The position numbers and the translations under genes were made by a program. A DNA stretch of 64,000 bases from Hymenopus coronatus (Eukaryota; Arthropoda; Insecta; Mantodea; Hymenopodidae), in NCBI GenBank assembly GCA_030762935.1, contig CM060900.1, forward strand, positions 390,102,632 through 390,166,631, given 5' to 3'. Shown here piece after piece: positions 1 through 10,918 of the stretch; within the stretch, counting starts at the first letter, position 1, and each line of letters begins with the position of its first letter. The notes below the pieces were generated by a model that searched no databases, was not told the DNA's origin, and saw nothing but the letters and a program-made list of their open reading frames with translations.

Positions 1-824
1 TCCATACCTTAGTTTCATATCTGTTTATCAACTGTTTATATTGGAAGACTCTAAGCTCAATTTAAAGGAAAAATAAAACACGTTAAACGATACTGTGATA
101 GTGCTATTCAAGAGGTGAAAAAATTATGTTTTCTTACAAGAATGGGTATTAACTGGTCTTTGAAAAGAGACCTAAGGTATTTTAAAATTCAAAATTAGTT
201 GTAAAGAAGCAGAAAAAGATAAAAGAGGGTTTGTTAATGCATAGAACAATAATTTTAAACTGTATTGAATCAGTATCCGAGTTGTTTCAGCGTTCAAATC
301 TTAAGCCCCCTTTTCTCCTATTTCCTTTTCTTGGATATTCTAATTTTCCTGTTCCATATGACGCAGTTTTCGGCATTAATTAATGAAATGTTGTGCATCT
401 TCTTAAAACATGATATAAATCATAGGATTGACTTTGCTAACATACTTAGTTGTGGTATTAAACATTTATACCCATATTGTGTAAATTTTTAAGCAAAACA
501 TTGAGTTGTATTAAACACTTATTTTTCCCAGACAAATCTAGTAACTAATAATTTATGGCATATTTATACAGGCATCACTTAAGAGTTGCAATCATAAAAT
601 ATTATTTTTTCAAAAAATAGTTCCGTCACCTGGAGCACGTTTTCAAAACGGTAAATGGTAAAAATAAATGAAAAAGTAACACCTCTGGAACTGCTTTAGA
701 AATATGCTCCGCACCTAACAGTTTTAACCTGAAATAGCCTCCTTGTTTTCTGTAGCTTTTTTACAGCACGAAAGGATATCACACTGCAAACATCAAATAT
801 GGCGCACCTCATACAATTCCTACA
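1..824. other. AT-rich intergenic DNA, no gene seen
   Basis: No coding, RNA or element signature is visible apart from a short dispersed repeat at about 716-800. That repeat shares GCACGAAAGGATA and flanking words with 38172-38245. The small ORF at 265-492 has no recognisable motif and its composition fits chance. Confidence 0.6.
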
Positions 825-1435
825 TTGAGGCCAAGCTGGCCGCTGTTCTTATTAAGGCACACTAGGGGTGAAATTTTGACAAAAACCGGTCAAAAATCGA
901 ACATTAACCTTTTTATTCAAGCAGTTGAAACTTGGGCCTGCATAGAGAAGCAGCATTTAGCTGCGCTCTCCTTGCTTCTGACTCTACTGCCATTTGAAAC
1001 TCGTACTGTTTCCTTGCATTCTGTTTTATTAAACAGTGTTTTCTCATAATTACATTTTCACCTCTTCAAAATGTTCCACGCACTCAGTTTTTATTTAAAT
1101 ACAACTGAAATTTCTCCAAATATTTAAAAATTTATTGTAACATTGCAAAGGACAAAATTATCCAAAAATAATAGTAATTTTTCAAAAGGTATACTTTTAT
1201 GATACAATTCAGAAAATGCCACACAAGTTTCTATATTTTGAGATAGGTAGGACATTCTTTCTATGCAATATATTTTATAATAAAATTTATGAAGTAATTT
1301 ATATTTTGCAAAGTATTTTTCCAATTTGAATGAAGTTTGGTATTTATATTAGCAATCACAGTAAACTTTCAAAAAATCTATACAGAAGTTTGAAATGCCA
1401 CTCCCAGTGCCCCTCAAATGTTGCGAATTAGAAAC
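825..1435 (+). repeat. Dispersed repeat family B, copy 1
   Basis: This segment resembles 43075-43835 and 62700-63400 along most of its length. Shared landmarks in order are GTGAAATTTTGAC near the start, TTCAAAATGTTCC or a close variant, a stretch on TTTATTTAAATACAACT, and AATGAARTTTGGTATT followed by AATCACAGTAA near the end. It is AT-rich and has no convincing coding frame. I do not recognise the family; it could be a fragment of a larger transposon or an unclassified interspersed repeat. Confidence 0.65.
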
Positions 1436-1467
1436 TGGCGCCAAGGGGGGAAAGTGGTATTTATCTT

Positions 1468-1722
1468 TCAAAGACAACTTGTTGGAAGGCGATTTGAACA
1501 ATATTTAAAGTTTAACACGGCCTCCAATAGTAACTTGCGCAATGGATGAGGGGGTCCTTCCATCCGATATCGGCTCATTGATTTCGTACCGTGATAAATA
1601 TCTCGAGAAGCGAGCTGGCTAGGTGGAACAACAAAGCCTGGATTTCCGTAGACTAAGACATCAATCTCGACAAAGTGCTCAAGTTTACGGGTAAATAGCA
1701 AGGAAAATTGCCGCGCACACAT
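1468..1722 (-). CDS. Unidentified 84-codon ORF, possibly an exon or relic
   Basis: This is an open frame on the minus strand in a block clearly richer in GC than its surroundings. The predicted peptide is not low-complexity: it has a hydrophobic VLVYGNPGFVVPP stretch, then a basic and Pro-rich part (RYRMEGPPHPLRK) and ends at a TGA. No protein family is recognised. A pyrimidine-rich run ending in TTGAG lies inside the 5' part of the frame on the minus strand and could be a weak splice acceptor, so the true coding part might begin there. It lies between a family B copy and a SINE, so it may equally be a piece of an unrecognised transposon or a chance ORF. Confidence 0.2.
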   Translation of the reverse strand: MCARQFSLLFTRKLEHFVEIDVLVYGNPGFVVPPSQLASRDIYHGTKSMSRYRMEGPPHPLRKLLLEAVLNFKYCSNRLPTSCL

Positions 1723-1967
1723 AATTCACTAAATAACAGCTACATTCCAAGCGTGGAGAGCTGCTGGGTGGATACCATGTATTATGTTGAAACTAGAGGC
1801 CAGTTGTCAATCTTTTTTTGAGTTAAGCTGAAAACATATTTAAGCATTATTAATTAAATTCAACTTGGGTATCAAATGTCACAGTGCCAGAATGCTACAT
1901 ATTTCATGAAAATCGGTATGTCTAAATAAAATGTAAATGGCGGTTTATTTATGGCTCTTTAACTAAT

Positions 1968-2190
1968 GTGGTTCTCAGCGTCCTATTCTATATTGGGTGT
2001 AAAAGACCGTTTTTAATTTTGCTCAGAGGCCTCTCTATCAAACTTGAGGTTCTTGTACGTGCCGTAAATTTACGACACGGTACCAACGTCTTTAATTCTC
2101 TTCCGAATTAAGCCATGCTAAGGATTTTTACATCCCAAAAGTCCATCGTCCTCCGCCAGGTTTCGGTCTGTCTAAAGCTTAGAATGTGCC
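1968..2190 (-). mobile_element. tRNA-derived SINE family D, copy 1 (degraded)
   Basis: On the minus strand this matches 6550-6795 and 14938-15165. All three share the words TTAATTTTGCT..AGAGGCC, GGACC or GGTACC, and a 3' segment reading AGCG-(T/C)CC-ATTCTATATTGG in the plus orientation. The tRNA-like promoter head lies at the high-coordinate end and is poorly kept here. It is a dead fragment with no coding capacity. Confidence 0.6.
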
Positions 2191-2479
2191 GCTTTAAATT
2201 GGTTTTGATATTAGGCAAAAAAGCATCTCAGAAAATAAGATCAATGGGTTCTGCGTCCAGAAACTAACATAAAATATTTGTTTCAACGAGAATCCCCATA
2301 ACTTTCTATTGACTTCTATCAAATTGTATACAAAATGATTTGTTTTAGGATTTTTTAGCATTCATTTTATTTCATCTTCGCTTGTTCTTCGTTTCGTAAT
2401 CGGCTTAGCCTCACCGTAGTTGTAGGACTGACACCCAACTAGAACTTACAAGCCAATGCCTAGGGGTCAAAAGCCTGTC
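2191..2479. other. AT-rich spacer, nothing recognised
   Basis: This stretch lies between two SINE copies. No open frame, RNA motif or repeat unit is seen. Confidence 0.55.
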
Positions 2480-2762
2480 GGGGAACCAGCGGCACGAAAC
2501 AACAGAATGGAGAACCTGTTACGAAGGGTCAGCCCGTAGCCAGGCATGAATATGAAGAAGTGGATGATATGAAATGTAAGCGACCTTGTGAACTTAAATG
2601 TGATGACGGAGCAATTGGTGGAATGAGTGGCGGGGAAAGCCGGAGAACCCAGAGAAAACCCGTCCAGACGCCGCCACAAATCCTACATGCGCGCGCTTAG
2701 AATCGAACCCGAGCCGACTAGATGGGAGGCGAGCGGGCTAACCTCTCAACCACGACGCTGAA
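2480..2762 (-). mobile_element. tRNA-derived SINE family C, copy 1
   Basis: Read on the minus strand, a tRNA-like head contains an A-box-like GTGGTTGAGAGGTTAGCCCG and a B-box-like CTCGGGTTCGATTCT. It is followed by a body with the conserved words GGGTTTTCTCTGGG and CTCCGGCTTTCCCCGCCA. The same body words recur at 7185, 23232, 42376, 54605 and 59345. These are internal RNA polymerase III promoter elements of a SINE, not a tRNA gene, because the acceptor stem does not pair. Confidence 0.7.
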
Positions 2763-2968
2763 AAATAATTCTTTCACCATTTGTGTGTGGAGTTTGAGAG
2801 TTACATGTCTCAAGGCCGCAAGCAAAGTTCGTTGATTTTCCAATCTGCTTAGATGCAAATAGAGATCAAATTTCTGATAAGTCTTCATGTTATTAAGCAC
2901 GGTCGCCTTCGTCTCCTGTTCTGCAGTTTTGTCGTGTTAGTACCATTTTCTTGTTTCATACCTTATGT

Positions 2969-3000
<32 letters not shown>
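2969..3000. repeat. (AAT)n microsatellite
   Basis: About ten perfect ATA/AAT triplets sit just upstream of a family A copy. Confidence 0.95.
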
Positions 3001-3003
<3 letters not shown>

Positions 3004-3159
3004 AATCGGTATAAGAACCCTGGTATCTAATTTATAAACCTATGGCTAATATGCCATATTTTTAAAAATATATTTATATTCATACAACATATATTTATTG
3101 TTAATACATTATTTATGAGTTAAAATAAGATATACATCATGAAATAAAAATATAAAACG

Positions 3160-3985
3160 CACCCAAGGTTTCGGTTCTGAAATTTCACAGAAAATACATG
3201 TTTTGAGGACCCCTGTAAAGAAAACACATTATTATAAAAATTCAGTTAAATAAAAAACTTGGTATTTAATTTTAGTATATTCCAAGAATGCCACACGAAG
3301 TTTTCTGGAAAATCCCTCTAGCCCCCCCCCACTAACATTTACGTGAAACATTTTTTAAAAATTTTAGATTTTTTAAGAAATGGCTCTAACGATTTCGAAT
3401 AAATACCGTAAATTAATGATTTCACATGTCAAATAAAATGTATACTCTGAATTTATTGCGAATAGTCCCATAATTTCTCTTCATTATGAATGACTTTTGC
3501 ATAATTAGTAAACCCTAAGAGAAAGAGAAAAACTTACTCCACAAAAACTATAGATGTCCACAATACACAATATTTATGCCATATGTAGTTTTTTTTTTTT
3601 TTTTTTTCTTTTCTTTTTCTTTAGAACTAACAATTTCCAGGATATTACCTGTTATGGGTTTTAATTTTAAGATACTTCAACTTTACTCAAAAGGAAAGCC
3701 ATTGCCCGTTTCATCACTTTATTTTAGTATTGGTCATGGGAAAAGAACCGAATTTAAATGACATTTGCATAGCGACAGCTTTTAAACGTTTTGACTGTCG
3801 CTTTACCTTTCTTCTATCTACAAGGAAGTAAGTAACAAGACCATTTCGGTTATTGTTTATCTTGATTAGCATGATGTAGTTAAAAGAGCAATCTTTTCGA
3901 AGAATAGTTTGTTTGCAGAACAGATAACGAAACCATGTGAATGAAACACCAGATCTTTTAATTTTGCATAACCACATAATACTCA
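3160..3985 (+). repeat. Dispersed repeat family A, copy 1 (5' end missing)
   Basis: The copy begins inside the unit near TTTTGAGGACCCCTG and runs to the family 3' end (CACCAGATCTTTTA). It has the family landmarks AATGGCTCTAACGAT, TTTGCATAATTAGTAAA, TGTTTATCTTGATTAGCATGATGTAG and a final GATCTTTT. A T-run of about 20 at 3589-3608 replaces the usual GTTTTTATGGAATTAACC. The first 160 bp of the family, with the TGTACA motif and GT stretch, is absent. No coding frame is shared between copies. Confidence 0.75.
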
Positions 3986-4550
3986 GAAGTTAAAAAATAT
4001 TCTTAATTTCACAATGTGGAAACACATTAATAAATTGTAGAATAACTTAGCTTTTAAAATGTTTAACTCTTTGCCATTTTCTTGTGCAAAGCATATGTTC
4101 AAAGCGTTTGGAAATGAGTTTGGTGTGTTTAATGAAATGGAAAATTTCCTATTTCCGTTTAAGTCCGGCTTTGATGAACATATATTACAAATATGATGGG
4201 TTTTTATGGAATTAAACTGGTGTCAATGAGTTAACAAAAGGTATCATTTGAGAATTAATAATGTAATCATGCTGTGCTCTGTGGTACACTCATTAATAAC
4301 ACAGAGAGAAGCAACATTTAACAGTAGTAGTTATTCATTAATACCCAAAGGATTATATTGGTTAGAGCACAAATATTTTGTCGTGTTTCATACATCAGCT
4401 TGTGCGGAAATTCCAATATAGTAGCTGATTGCACTGATGAAAATGCTACATAAGCGCACTTCTTTTAAAAAAAATCTAATAAGTTCCATTCGCATAACGT
4501 TTTCTAGCAGTTCCACAAACAAAGTTTCCCTAAATTAAATTATTCTTTTA
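3986..4550. other. AT-rich spacer between two A copies
   Basis: No gene, RNA or tandem repeat is seen in these 0.56 kb, which separate A copies lying in opposite orientation. Confidence 0.55.
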
Positions 4551-5385
4551 TCTATGCTATGCTAATCAAAATAACATTGCCAGAACTGGTCTTGTTTCTT
4601 GCTTCTTTGTAAGTTGACGGGAAATCACTGGCTAAAGTGATATTCAAATGCTTTAAAGGCCGATTGCTAAGTGAAACAATTGAAATTCGGTTCTCTTATC
4701 AGGAGTAAATAAAAGAAAGATGAAAAAAAATACAGCTCCCGTTTGAGAAAAGTTTTAATTGGCCTAAAACTGAAACCAATAACTCGGAATGTTTCGAAAA
4801 ATTTAAACTCTAAAAAAAAAAGAACAATAAAACAGTATACGACATAAATTGTGTGTTTTAATGAGATATACATTTTTGTGCTAGTTTTTGTCTATCTCTC
4901 AGGGATTACCAGTTACAAAAAAGTTATCCAGAATGAAGAGGTCTTCTGAGGCCATTCCAAGAACATTTGATGTATATTCGTGTTCCATTAAAGTTCGTAT
5001 CTTGAACATATGATGTTTTAATAAAAAAACTCTAGAGCCATTTTTGAGAAAATAAACATTTTAGATGAACTTGCCATGTATAGAGTAGTTGGGGGTGGGA
5101 GGATTTTCTTGAAAATATTCGTGTCGCATCCTTGGAAAATATTGAACTCAAATACCAAGTTTAGTATTTAACGCACTTTTCATTTTTGAGTTCTGCTGCC
5201 CATAGACACCACACACCACACACACACACACACAAGTATATGACCATGTTTCAAAGATTTTTTTTATTCAGGGGTCTCAAAACATGTGTTTCCGGTGTAA
5301 TCTCGATCTCGAATTTAAGTTGGAATGCCATTCCTTCTCTATCCACTACGTACATATTACATATGGGCTAGAGAAAGTAAAAATA
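4551..5385 (-). repeat. Dispersed repeat family A, copy 2 (near full length)
   Basis: Reading the minus strand from 5385 down, the copy starts TTTTTACTTTCTCTAGCCC. It then has the partly self-complementary ATGTAATATGTACGTAG, a CCACCC-type stretch now decayed, a TG run (CA run at 5217-5234 on the plus strand), the AATGGCTCT core and the TTTATGTC region. It ends near a decayed AATGTTATTTTGATTAGCAT. The small ORFs at 5186-5520 are shadows of this repeat and not genes. Confidence 0.75.
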
Positions 5386-6028
5386 ATCAGATTTTATTTT
5401 AAGATTAATAATTTTATAATCACATTGGTGTATGCAATAATGGATTTTTCTGATGTTTCTGGATTAGTGTGCAGATATTATTCTATAATTAAACATAAAA
5501 AGAATGAAAATTACAAGTAATTATTTTTTTAAAACGCAAATTTTTTTCTGAAAATTTAAATACATTTTCAAAAATGTAAGCTCAGTCGCGCTTTTGTAAT
5601 ACACCCAAATTATAAGCCAATTTAATACACTAAAACTAGTTATTCAATCTAAAGTTAAAATTTAAAAACTCTGTACTTGTAACGTAGATAGATACATATC
5701 GATTTATAACCATAATGCAATCATTGTAAACAAAATTTGGGGGAAAAATAACGATATTAGCCCTTTCCTTGGAGAGTAAAATTATTTTAGTGGCATTATG
5801 TATGCAAATAAGAAACTGATTCATATTTAGAAGAGCACTTGCGTGTTTTTAGTACTATTAAGTTAAGAATAAATTTGACTACATGGTGAGAATAGAGCTT
5901 CTGAGTTATGGAAGCAATATAATGCATTATAATATACAGCTTTAGCATAACCTGACCTGCTTCATGTAGGCAATTAATAACGATGTTTATTTGTCTGATG
6001 AATAGAACATAGTTGTATGAAGTTCTGA
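5386..6028. other. AT-rich DNA, no gene seen
   Basis: No coding or element signature is recognised. Short ORFs here are AT-rich chance frames. Confidence 0.55.
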
Positions 6029-6043
6029 TTAATAATAATAATA

Positions 6044-6102
<59 letters not shown>

Positions 6103-6104
6103 GT
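6029..6104. repeat. (AAT)n/(ATT)n inverted microsatellite
   Basis: Five AAT triplets are followed by about eighteen ATT triplets, so the two halves are complementary and could fold back. The poly-isoleucine ORFs on both strands here are products of this repeat. Confidence 0.95.
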
Positions 6105-6549
6105 TTGTATCCTCACAGAATTTTTAGTATCTATTGCACCAATACCAGATACCTTCAGGCTGCTGCAGTTTTGTTTCTCAGTCTTCAATATTGCTTTCGA
6201 CTTGCAATTTTAATGACAGTGCTAGGTAATTAGTGATCGTAAACAGCATATTTTTTGATAAAATGAACAATTTGCCAAAAATGGCCAAATTTCACCTTAA
6301 AATATGTAAACTGTAATATTACCTAAACAGCAACACTGAATTAATTTCATTTTGATTATTCAATTTCTACTAGGCAACTTTGGTATTTAGAGGAATAATT
6401 GTATTCGATCTAAAGTTAAGTACCCATCTTTCATTGCAAATACATGTATAGAGTTCTGCTCAATCCATTAAGAGCGTATTTTAAAATCTAAGTATGTGAT
6501 TATTTTAAATTAGATAGAGTTTTAATTTATAGACACTATTTAATTGCAG
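6105..6549. other. AT-rich DNA, no gene seen
   Basis: No feature is recognised in this stretch. Confidence 0.55.
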
Positions 6550-6795
6550 TGCTTTTCAGCGTTTCATACTGGACTCCGAGAAAGATTGCTTAATTTTGCT
6601 AAGACACCTGAACCAGGCTTGAGGTTCCTATACATGCCACAAATGTACGACACGGGACCGCCGGCTTTAGTTCCCGTTGGAAGGAGGCCCTGATCTTGAC
6701 GCCCAAAAAAATATATCCCCTTCGAGGGCTTGAGCCCGCGACCGGGGGAACCAGAGGCTAGCATGTTACCCCAAGACCACGGAGGATAACTGTGA
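6550..6795 (-). mobile_element. tRNA-derived SINE family D, copy 2 (best preserved)
   Basis: On the minus strand the head reads GTGGTCTTGGGGTAACATGC (A-box-like) and, about 30 bases on, GGTCGCGGGCTCAAGCCC (B-box-like). The body shared with copies 1 and 3 follows, ending near AGCAATCTTTCTCGGAGTCC. It has no coding content. It is the least degraded of the three copies in the window and the best guide to the family. Confidence 0.7.
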
Positions 6796-7184
6796 GTTTG
6801 TTTGTGTGTGCGCGCGCGCATGCGAATAACAAATATTAAAGACAATAATTCTAATAGATGTCACACTTGGTTCAGCATTTCCCAAGTATGCGACACTCAG
6901 ATTTTCAAGTCACATTCTCATGGAAAAATACTCATTACATTTGAGCATTCTTGTTTTTTTTTTTTTGTTTTTTTTTTGAAAATGGCTAAATATTTTATTT
7001 AAAATACCGTCAGCTTAAAATATTACTATGACTAATAAAACATATCCCTTTAACTTTTTGTGGATACCCTATGAAGTTTTATCTATTCTGAATAACGTTT
7101 ACAAACGTGTATATAAATGAGATGTAACAATGATTTCAATTCCTTTCTCTGTTAGCCTAATCTTGTGTAGGATTTACGCCCTCC
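6796..7184. other. Spacer with TG/CG run and T-run
   Basis: A TGTGTGCGCGCGCGCATGCG alternating purine-pyrimidine run lies at about 6804-6823 and a T-rich run at 6953-6978. Nothing else is recognised. Confidence 0.6.
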
Positions 7185-7376
7185 CCCCAGGACTTGGATT
7201 ATATGAGATGACGGGGAAGGAGAGAAAAGAAAGATTTATGGAATGAATGGTGGAGAAAACCAGAGACTCCTAAGAAAACCTGCCCAGGCCGTTTCGTCCA
7301 CCACAAATCCCATATGCAGTTTCCTAGGTTGAACGCGGGCTGCCTAGTAGAGGCGAGTGGTCTAGCCAACAAGGAC
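7185..7376 (-). mobile_element. tRNA-derived SINE family C, copy 2 (fragment)
   Basis: The plus strand carries GGTGGAGAAAACCAGAGACTC and CCACAAATCCCATATGCAG, the complement of the C body. A decayed B box (TAGGTTGAACGCGGGC) and the words GAGGCGAGTGG of the head lie at the high-coordinate end. Confidence 0.6.
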
Positions 7377-7783
7377 TTACGGTACGTAAAAATGTAGAGA
7401 TCTTTCAAATACACAATTGAAGTAAAATATCCCTTTCTGTAGGATTAGTAACTTGGAAAGCATTTGTGTAAAAATCTTTCAAATTTTCCGATTTGAGCTG
7501 TCATATGGTCTATAAGTTAGGTTTACTTAATTTTATTATCCTTTCTTTCTTACGGGTATAGTAATACAATGAACATTGGATTAATTGTTTACTGCTTGAT
7601 TAGGTTTAACGATAACACTGAGTTACATTTTCTTGCTGTAGACAGAAACATTAAAGGAATGTTCTGGATTATTTAGTAATTTACTACATTCTGAGTGATA
7701 TTATTGCACAAAAGAGAGACTTTAGCATATTATGCAGTGATTTAAAATAAATTATCTTGATCAATAAATTTTAGGTTAAATTA
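7377..7783. other. AT-rich DNA, no gene seen
   Basis: Nothing is recognised before the mariner terminal repeat. Confidence 0.55.
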
Positions 7784-8982
7784 CGAGGGCGGTTGAAAAG
7801 TAACGCACAATAATTTTTTTCTTCCTTGGTATTGGAGCTGGAATATTGGGCTGATTCACAAAGATATAGTGTAAAGTTTTCACTACATAGGGTATTTTTG
7901 TTTCATGTGCAGCTCTAGCGAGAGAAGCGTGAACTACTCAATAATAGAAAGCGCGCTTGCTACTGTCGTCCACGTGTGGTTCGATATTTGTGGGCCAAAG
8001 GATATGAAGCGAGTGGCGAAACAGGAACTTGCGTGGTGTGTATGGGGATGATTGTGTGCACCATAGCAATGTCTCCAGGCAGAGTGTATTCCAAGAGGGT
8101 TGTGTGAACCTTAATGATTCGCCAAGCTCCGGGAGGCCAGTAACATCTGCAACCCTGCAGAATGCCAGAGGCATTGAAGCGGCAATTTTGAACGACCGAT
8201 GTGTGCAACTGCGAACCTTATCGTAACATTTCTTATGGTGCACTGCACGATATTGTTCACGACATGCTAAAATTTCATGAAGTTAATGTTCGTTAGGTGT
8301 CTAAGAACCTGACAGACAACCACAAGGACCAGCGAATGATAAGTTTGGATCTCTTAATGCGGTGCAGCGCAGAATAGCATAACTTTCTGAAAGTAATCGC
8401 CACTGGTGATGAGTCGTGGGCATACTACTACACGCCCGAAACAAAGCAGCAAGTACAGAGTGGAAACATGCTGGTGGCCCAGTAAAGAAAAATTTCAAAG
8501 TGACTCAACTTGATAGGAAAGTGCTTGTGATAGTTTTCTGGGATAATCATGGTGTTTTATTGATGGACTTTGCTAAACACGGGATCACTGTGAATGCTGT
8601 GGCTTGCATTAAAACTTTGAAGTTGCGTTGTACCCTTCGTAACAAACGCCACGACATTAATTCTGACGATGTCAAACTTCGTGACATTGCTCTCCACCGT
8701 GTTGCTGTTGCTGATTGTCAGAAAATTACCAAATTTCGGAGGAGCTCCAGCATCCACCATACAGACCCAACCTTGTACAGTTTGGTCCCGTGAAGAAATT
8801 CCTGGCCTGCCACCACTTTGTGACAGATGCGCAAGTGAAATCTGCAGTCCGCATATGGTTATACTCCAGGGGAATAGACTTCTGCGAAGAGGACATATTA
8901 AAACTGATATCTCGATGGGACGAATATGTTTCTTTCTATCTTTAGAAAAGCTTATTGTGAATTACTTTTCGGTCCACCCTCG
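7784..8982 (+). mobile_element. mariner-type DNA transposon relic 1
   Basis: The element is 1,199 bp with imperfect terminal inverted repeats. The left end reads CGAGGGCGGTTGAAAAGTAA after a TA. The right end, as its complement, reads CGAGGGTGGACCGAAAAGTA; the expected TA after it has become TT. Length and repeat type fit mariner elements of about 1.2-1.3 kb. The interior is a transposase pseudogene in the plus direction. It is non-autonomous now. Confidence 0.85.
7950..8945 (+). pseudogene. mariner transposase pseudogene (relic 1)
   Basis: The frame is broken several times. N-terminal DNA-binding segments are readable near 7970-8010 (VRYLWAKGYEAS) and, after a shift, 8029-8226 (NVSRQSVFQEG..NDSPSSGRP). 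The mariner GDESW motif carrying the first catalytic Asp is at about 8408-8422, followed by FWDNHGVLLMDF. The C-terminal part (8715-8945) keeps the family's VKSAVRIWLYSRGIDFCEEDILKL-type ending, and its PPYSPDL motif reads PPYRPNL, so the third catalytic Asp is Asn. The product would cut and paste mariner DNA if intact; here it is dead. Confidence 0.85.
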
Positions 8983-9259
8983 TTTTATTTCATGAATTTA
9001 AAATCTATCAAGCTATCTGTATATTATCAAGTGTATATCTGAATAAACCAAATGATATATTTACCTCAAAGTGGGGCCATTACATTCCCACATACAGACA
9101 CTTTACAGTAAAAAATTTTAATTAGAACGGCTTCATAAAAAATGCCATATAGTACCAATCTAGTACAGTTGGCGTTTATATATTTCATGGACGTCTAAAT
9201 ATTTTAAAAGATGGACGTAATAAAGGTAACCTGCAGCATCACAAACAATCTGAACGATC
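8983..9259. other. AT-rich spacer
   Basis: Nothing is recognised in this stretch. Confidence 0.5.
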
Positions 9260-9640
9260 TTATGAGTCCCTTGATATTGAAGGAAGCGGATTAGATGCTG
9301 CCAAATGAAGCATAATACCCCGATACATAAAAGAATCAAGCAGGATGCAGTATTTAAGGTAATAGGGCAAGCGCTTAAGGACTCATTTAGACCACTTCCT
9401 GCGCTTCTTATTTATGCTCAGCTATGGCTCCCTCCGGCTCAAACAAAAATCCAACTTAAGCAGGCTCCGGGAAGTGCATTAAATCCGGCTTTACGTGTGT
9501 GTATCCCGAGAGGCACATTGGGCCATAGGTTAATTAGTCACTTCACTGGCACCGCTATTGGCCTTCAGGGACCTGGCGTCTGTCTGAGCAAGGCAAGTAC
9601 CTACTTCGCCTCTTCTCTCTTCGATTCCTAATTCTAAAAG
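9260..9640. other. GC-richer unique block of unknown nature
   Basis: This block has markedly more G+C than its flanks and matches no repeat in the window. A 108-codon plus-strand ORF (9305-9631) spans it, but the peptide shows no motif and there is no clear splice context. It contains an ACTTCCTG, a TAATTA flanked by non-repetitive sequence, and a GCCAATAG box, so a conserved non-coding element or promoter is possible, as is an unrecognised transposon end. Confidence 0.3.
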
Positions 9641-9789
9641 TCGCTGTGTATATCTTTATCACCAGCAAATAGCATAATGTACGTGCTTACAAGAGATGTT
9701 TTGCGTTGTGAACACCAAATACAAAGTAAATTTGCCGTAAGGTTGGCTTCCATTCTCCAGTAGCATGGTAGCAAAAATATTTTTTTCTG

Positions 9790-10725
9790 TGTTTTTACTT
9801 TCTCTAGCCCGCATGTACAATGTACATAGTGGCTGCAGAAGGTATTGTATTCCCCCCAAAAATTCGATGTCTAGATTTCACTGGAAATATATGTATTGGG
9901 GTCCCCCCGAGTCCGAAAAAAGCATTTTTACAAAAAGGCCCGTGTGTGTCCGGTGCGTGTATGTGTGTGTCTTTAGACAACAGAACTAAAAAACGAAAAG
10001 ACCGTAAAATATCAAGCTTGGTATTTAGGTTTAGTATTTTCGTAGGATATGACACGATGATTTTCAAGAAAATCCCTCCACGATAAACGACCCTTTACAT
10101 GGAAAAATTTTAGAAAATTTTGATTTTCTCAAAAATGGCTCTAAAGATGTTGATTAAAATTCCGTATATTAAAGCAATTTACATCCCAAATAAAATATGT
10201 ATCTTGTAATTTCTGGAAATAGCCTCTGAAAAACTCTTTATTCTGGATGAGTTTTGCCGAATTTTGCTTACCTTCTATATTGTAAAAGATAGACAAAAAT
10301 TTACTACACAAAAACGCAGATCTCGTCAAAACACACAATTTATGTTCTTTACGTTTTTGTTATGGAATTAACCGTTTCCGGGATATTCCTTTTCATTGGT
10401 TTAAGTTGTGAAGTATTTATACTTTTCTCAGACAGGAAAGTGTCCGTTTTTCTTTTGTTGTATTCCTTGCCAAGCAAAGAAAATATTTGCAATGACAATC
10501 GCATAATGGTTGCTTTTAAAACATTTGGCTATCACTTTAGCCTAGTGTATTCTCTTAGTTCCCTTCCTCTTATAAGAAAATAGGTAATAAGAACATTCTG
10601 CTAATGTTTATCTCGATTAGTATTGTGTACAAAGAAGTATAATCTTTTGTAAGAAGTTTATAGAGAAGCTAGAGGAAGTCAAAAGAGTGTAACACATCAG
10701 ATCTTTTAGGTGCATATTGACCTTC
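9790..10725 (+). repeat. Dispersed repeat family A, copy 3 (full length)
   Basis: This is the most complete copy. In order it has TTTTTACTTTCTCTAGCC, a CATGTACAATGTACAT motif, GAAGGTATTGTATTCCCCCC, GGGGTCCCCCCGAGTCCG, a GTGTGTG-rich run, and the AAAATGGCTCTAAAG core. After these come TTTATTCTGGATGAGTTTTGC, AGATCTCGTCAAAACACAC, GGAATTAACCGTTTCCGGGA, TTAGCCTAGTGTATTC, TTTATCTCGATTAGTAT, GCTAGAGGAAGTCA and CATCAGATCTTTTAGG. The ORFs on both strands differ from copy to copy, so the family is probably non-coding. Confidence 0.8.
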
Positions 10726-10735
10726 AGGCGTGACC

Positions 10736-10918
10736 TAACTGGTCGTCAGTGGAGAATGATATATATATATATATATATATATCACAAATACAAAAACAAA
10801 CAACACCCATGCGAAAGGCGGGACTCGAACCCGCGATACCCTGCGCTACGAAGTACCAAAGCCAAACACTTTAGCGCATGCTTACCTAAGTATTGGGTGC
10901 CTGGTGGAATTTAAAGCC
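10736..10918 (-). mobile_element. tRNA-derived SINE family E, copy 1
   Basis: On the minus strand a head reads GCGCTAAAGTGTTTGGCTTT, then TCGTAGCGCAGGGTATCGCGGGTTCGAGTCCCGCC split over a B box, followed by a body rich in GTTTGTTTTTGTATTTGTG and a TA dinucleotide tail (10757-10783). It matches 42465 and 59795. The B box is near-consensus, so this is a fairly young copy. It follows family A copy 3 closely. Confidence 0.75.

Noticed and set aside
5796..6213. Poly-isoleucine ORFs on both strands
   Set aside because: Product of the (ATT)n tract.
9305..9631. 108-codon plus ORF as a gene
   Set aside because: No recognisable domain and no exon signals; reported only as a GC-richer block.
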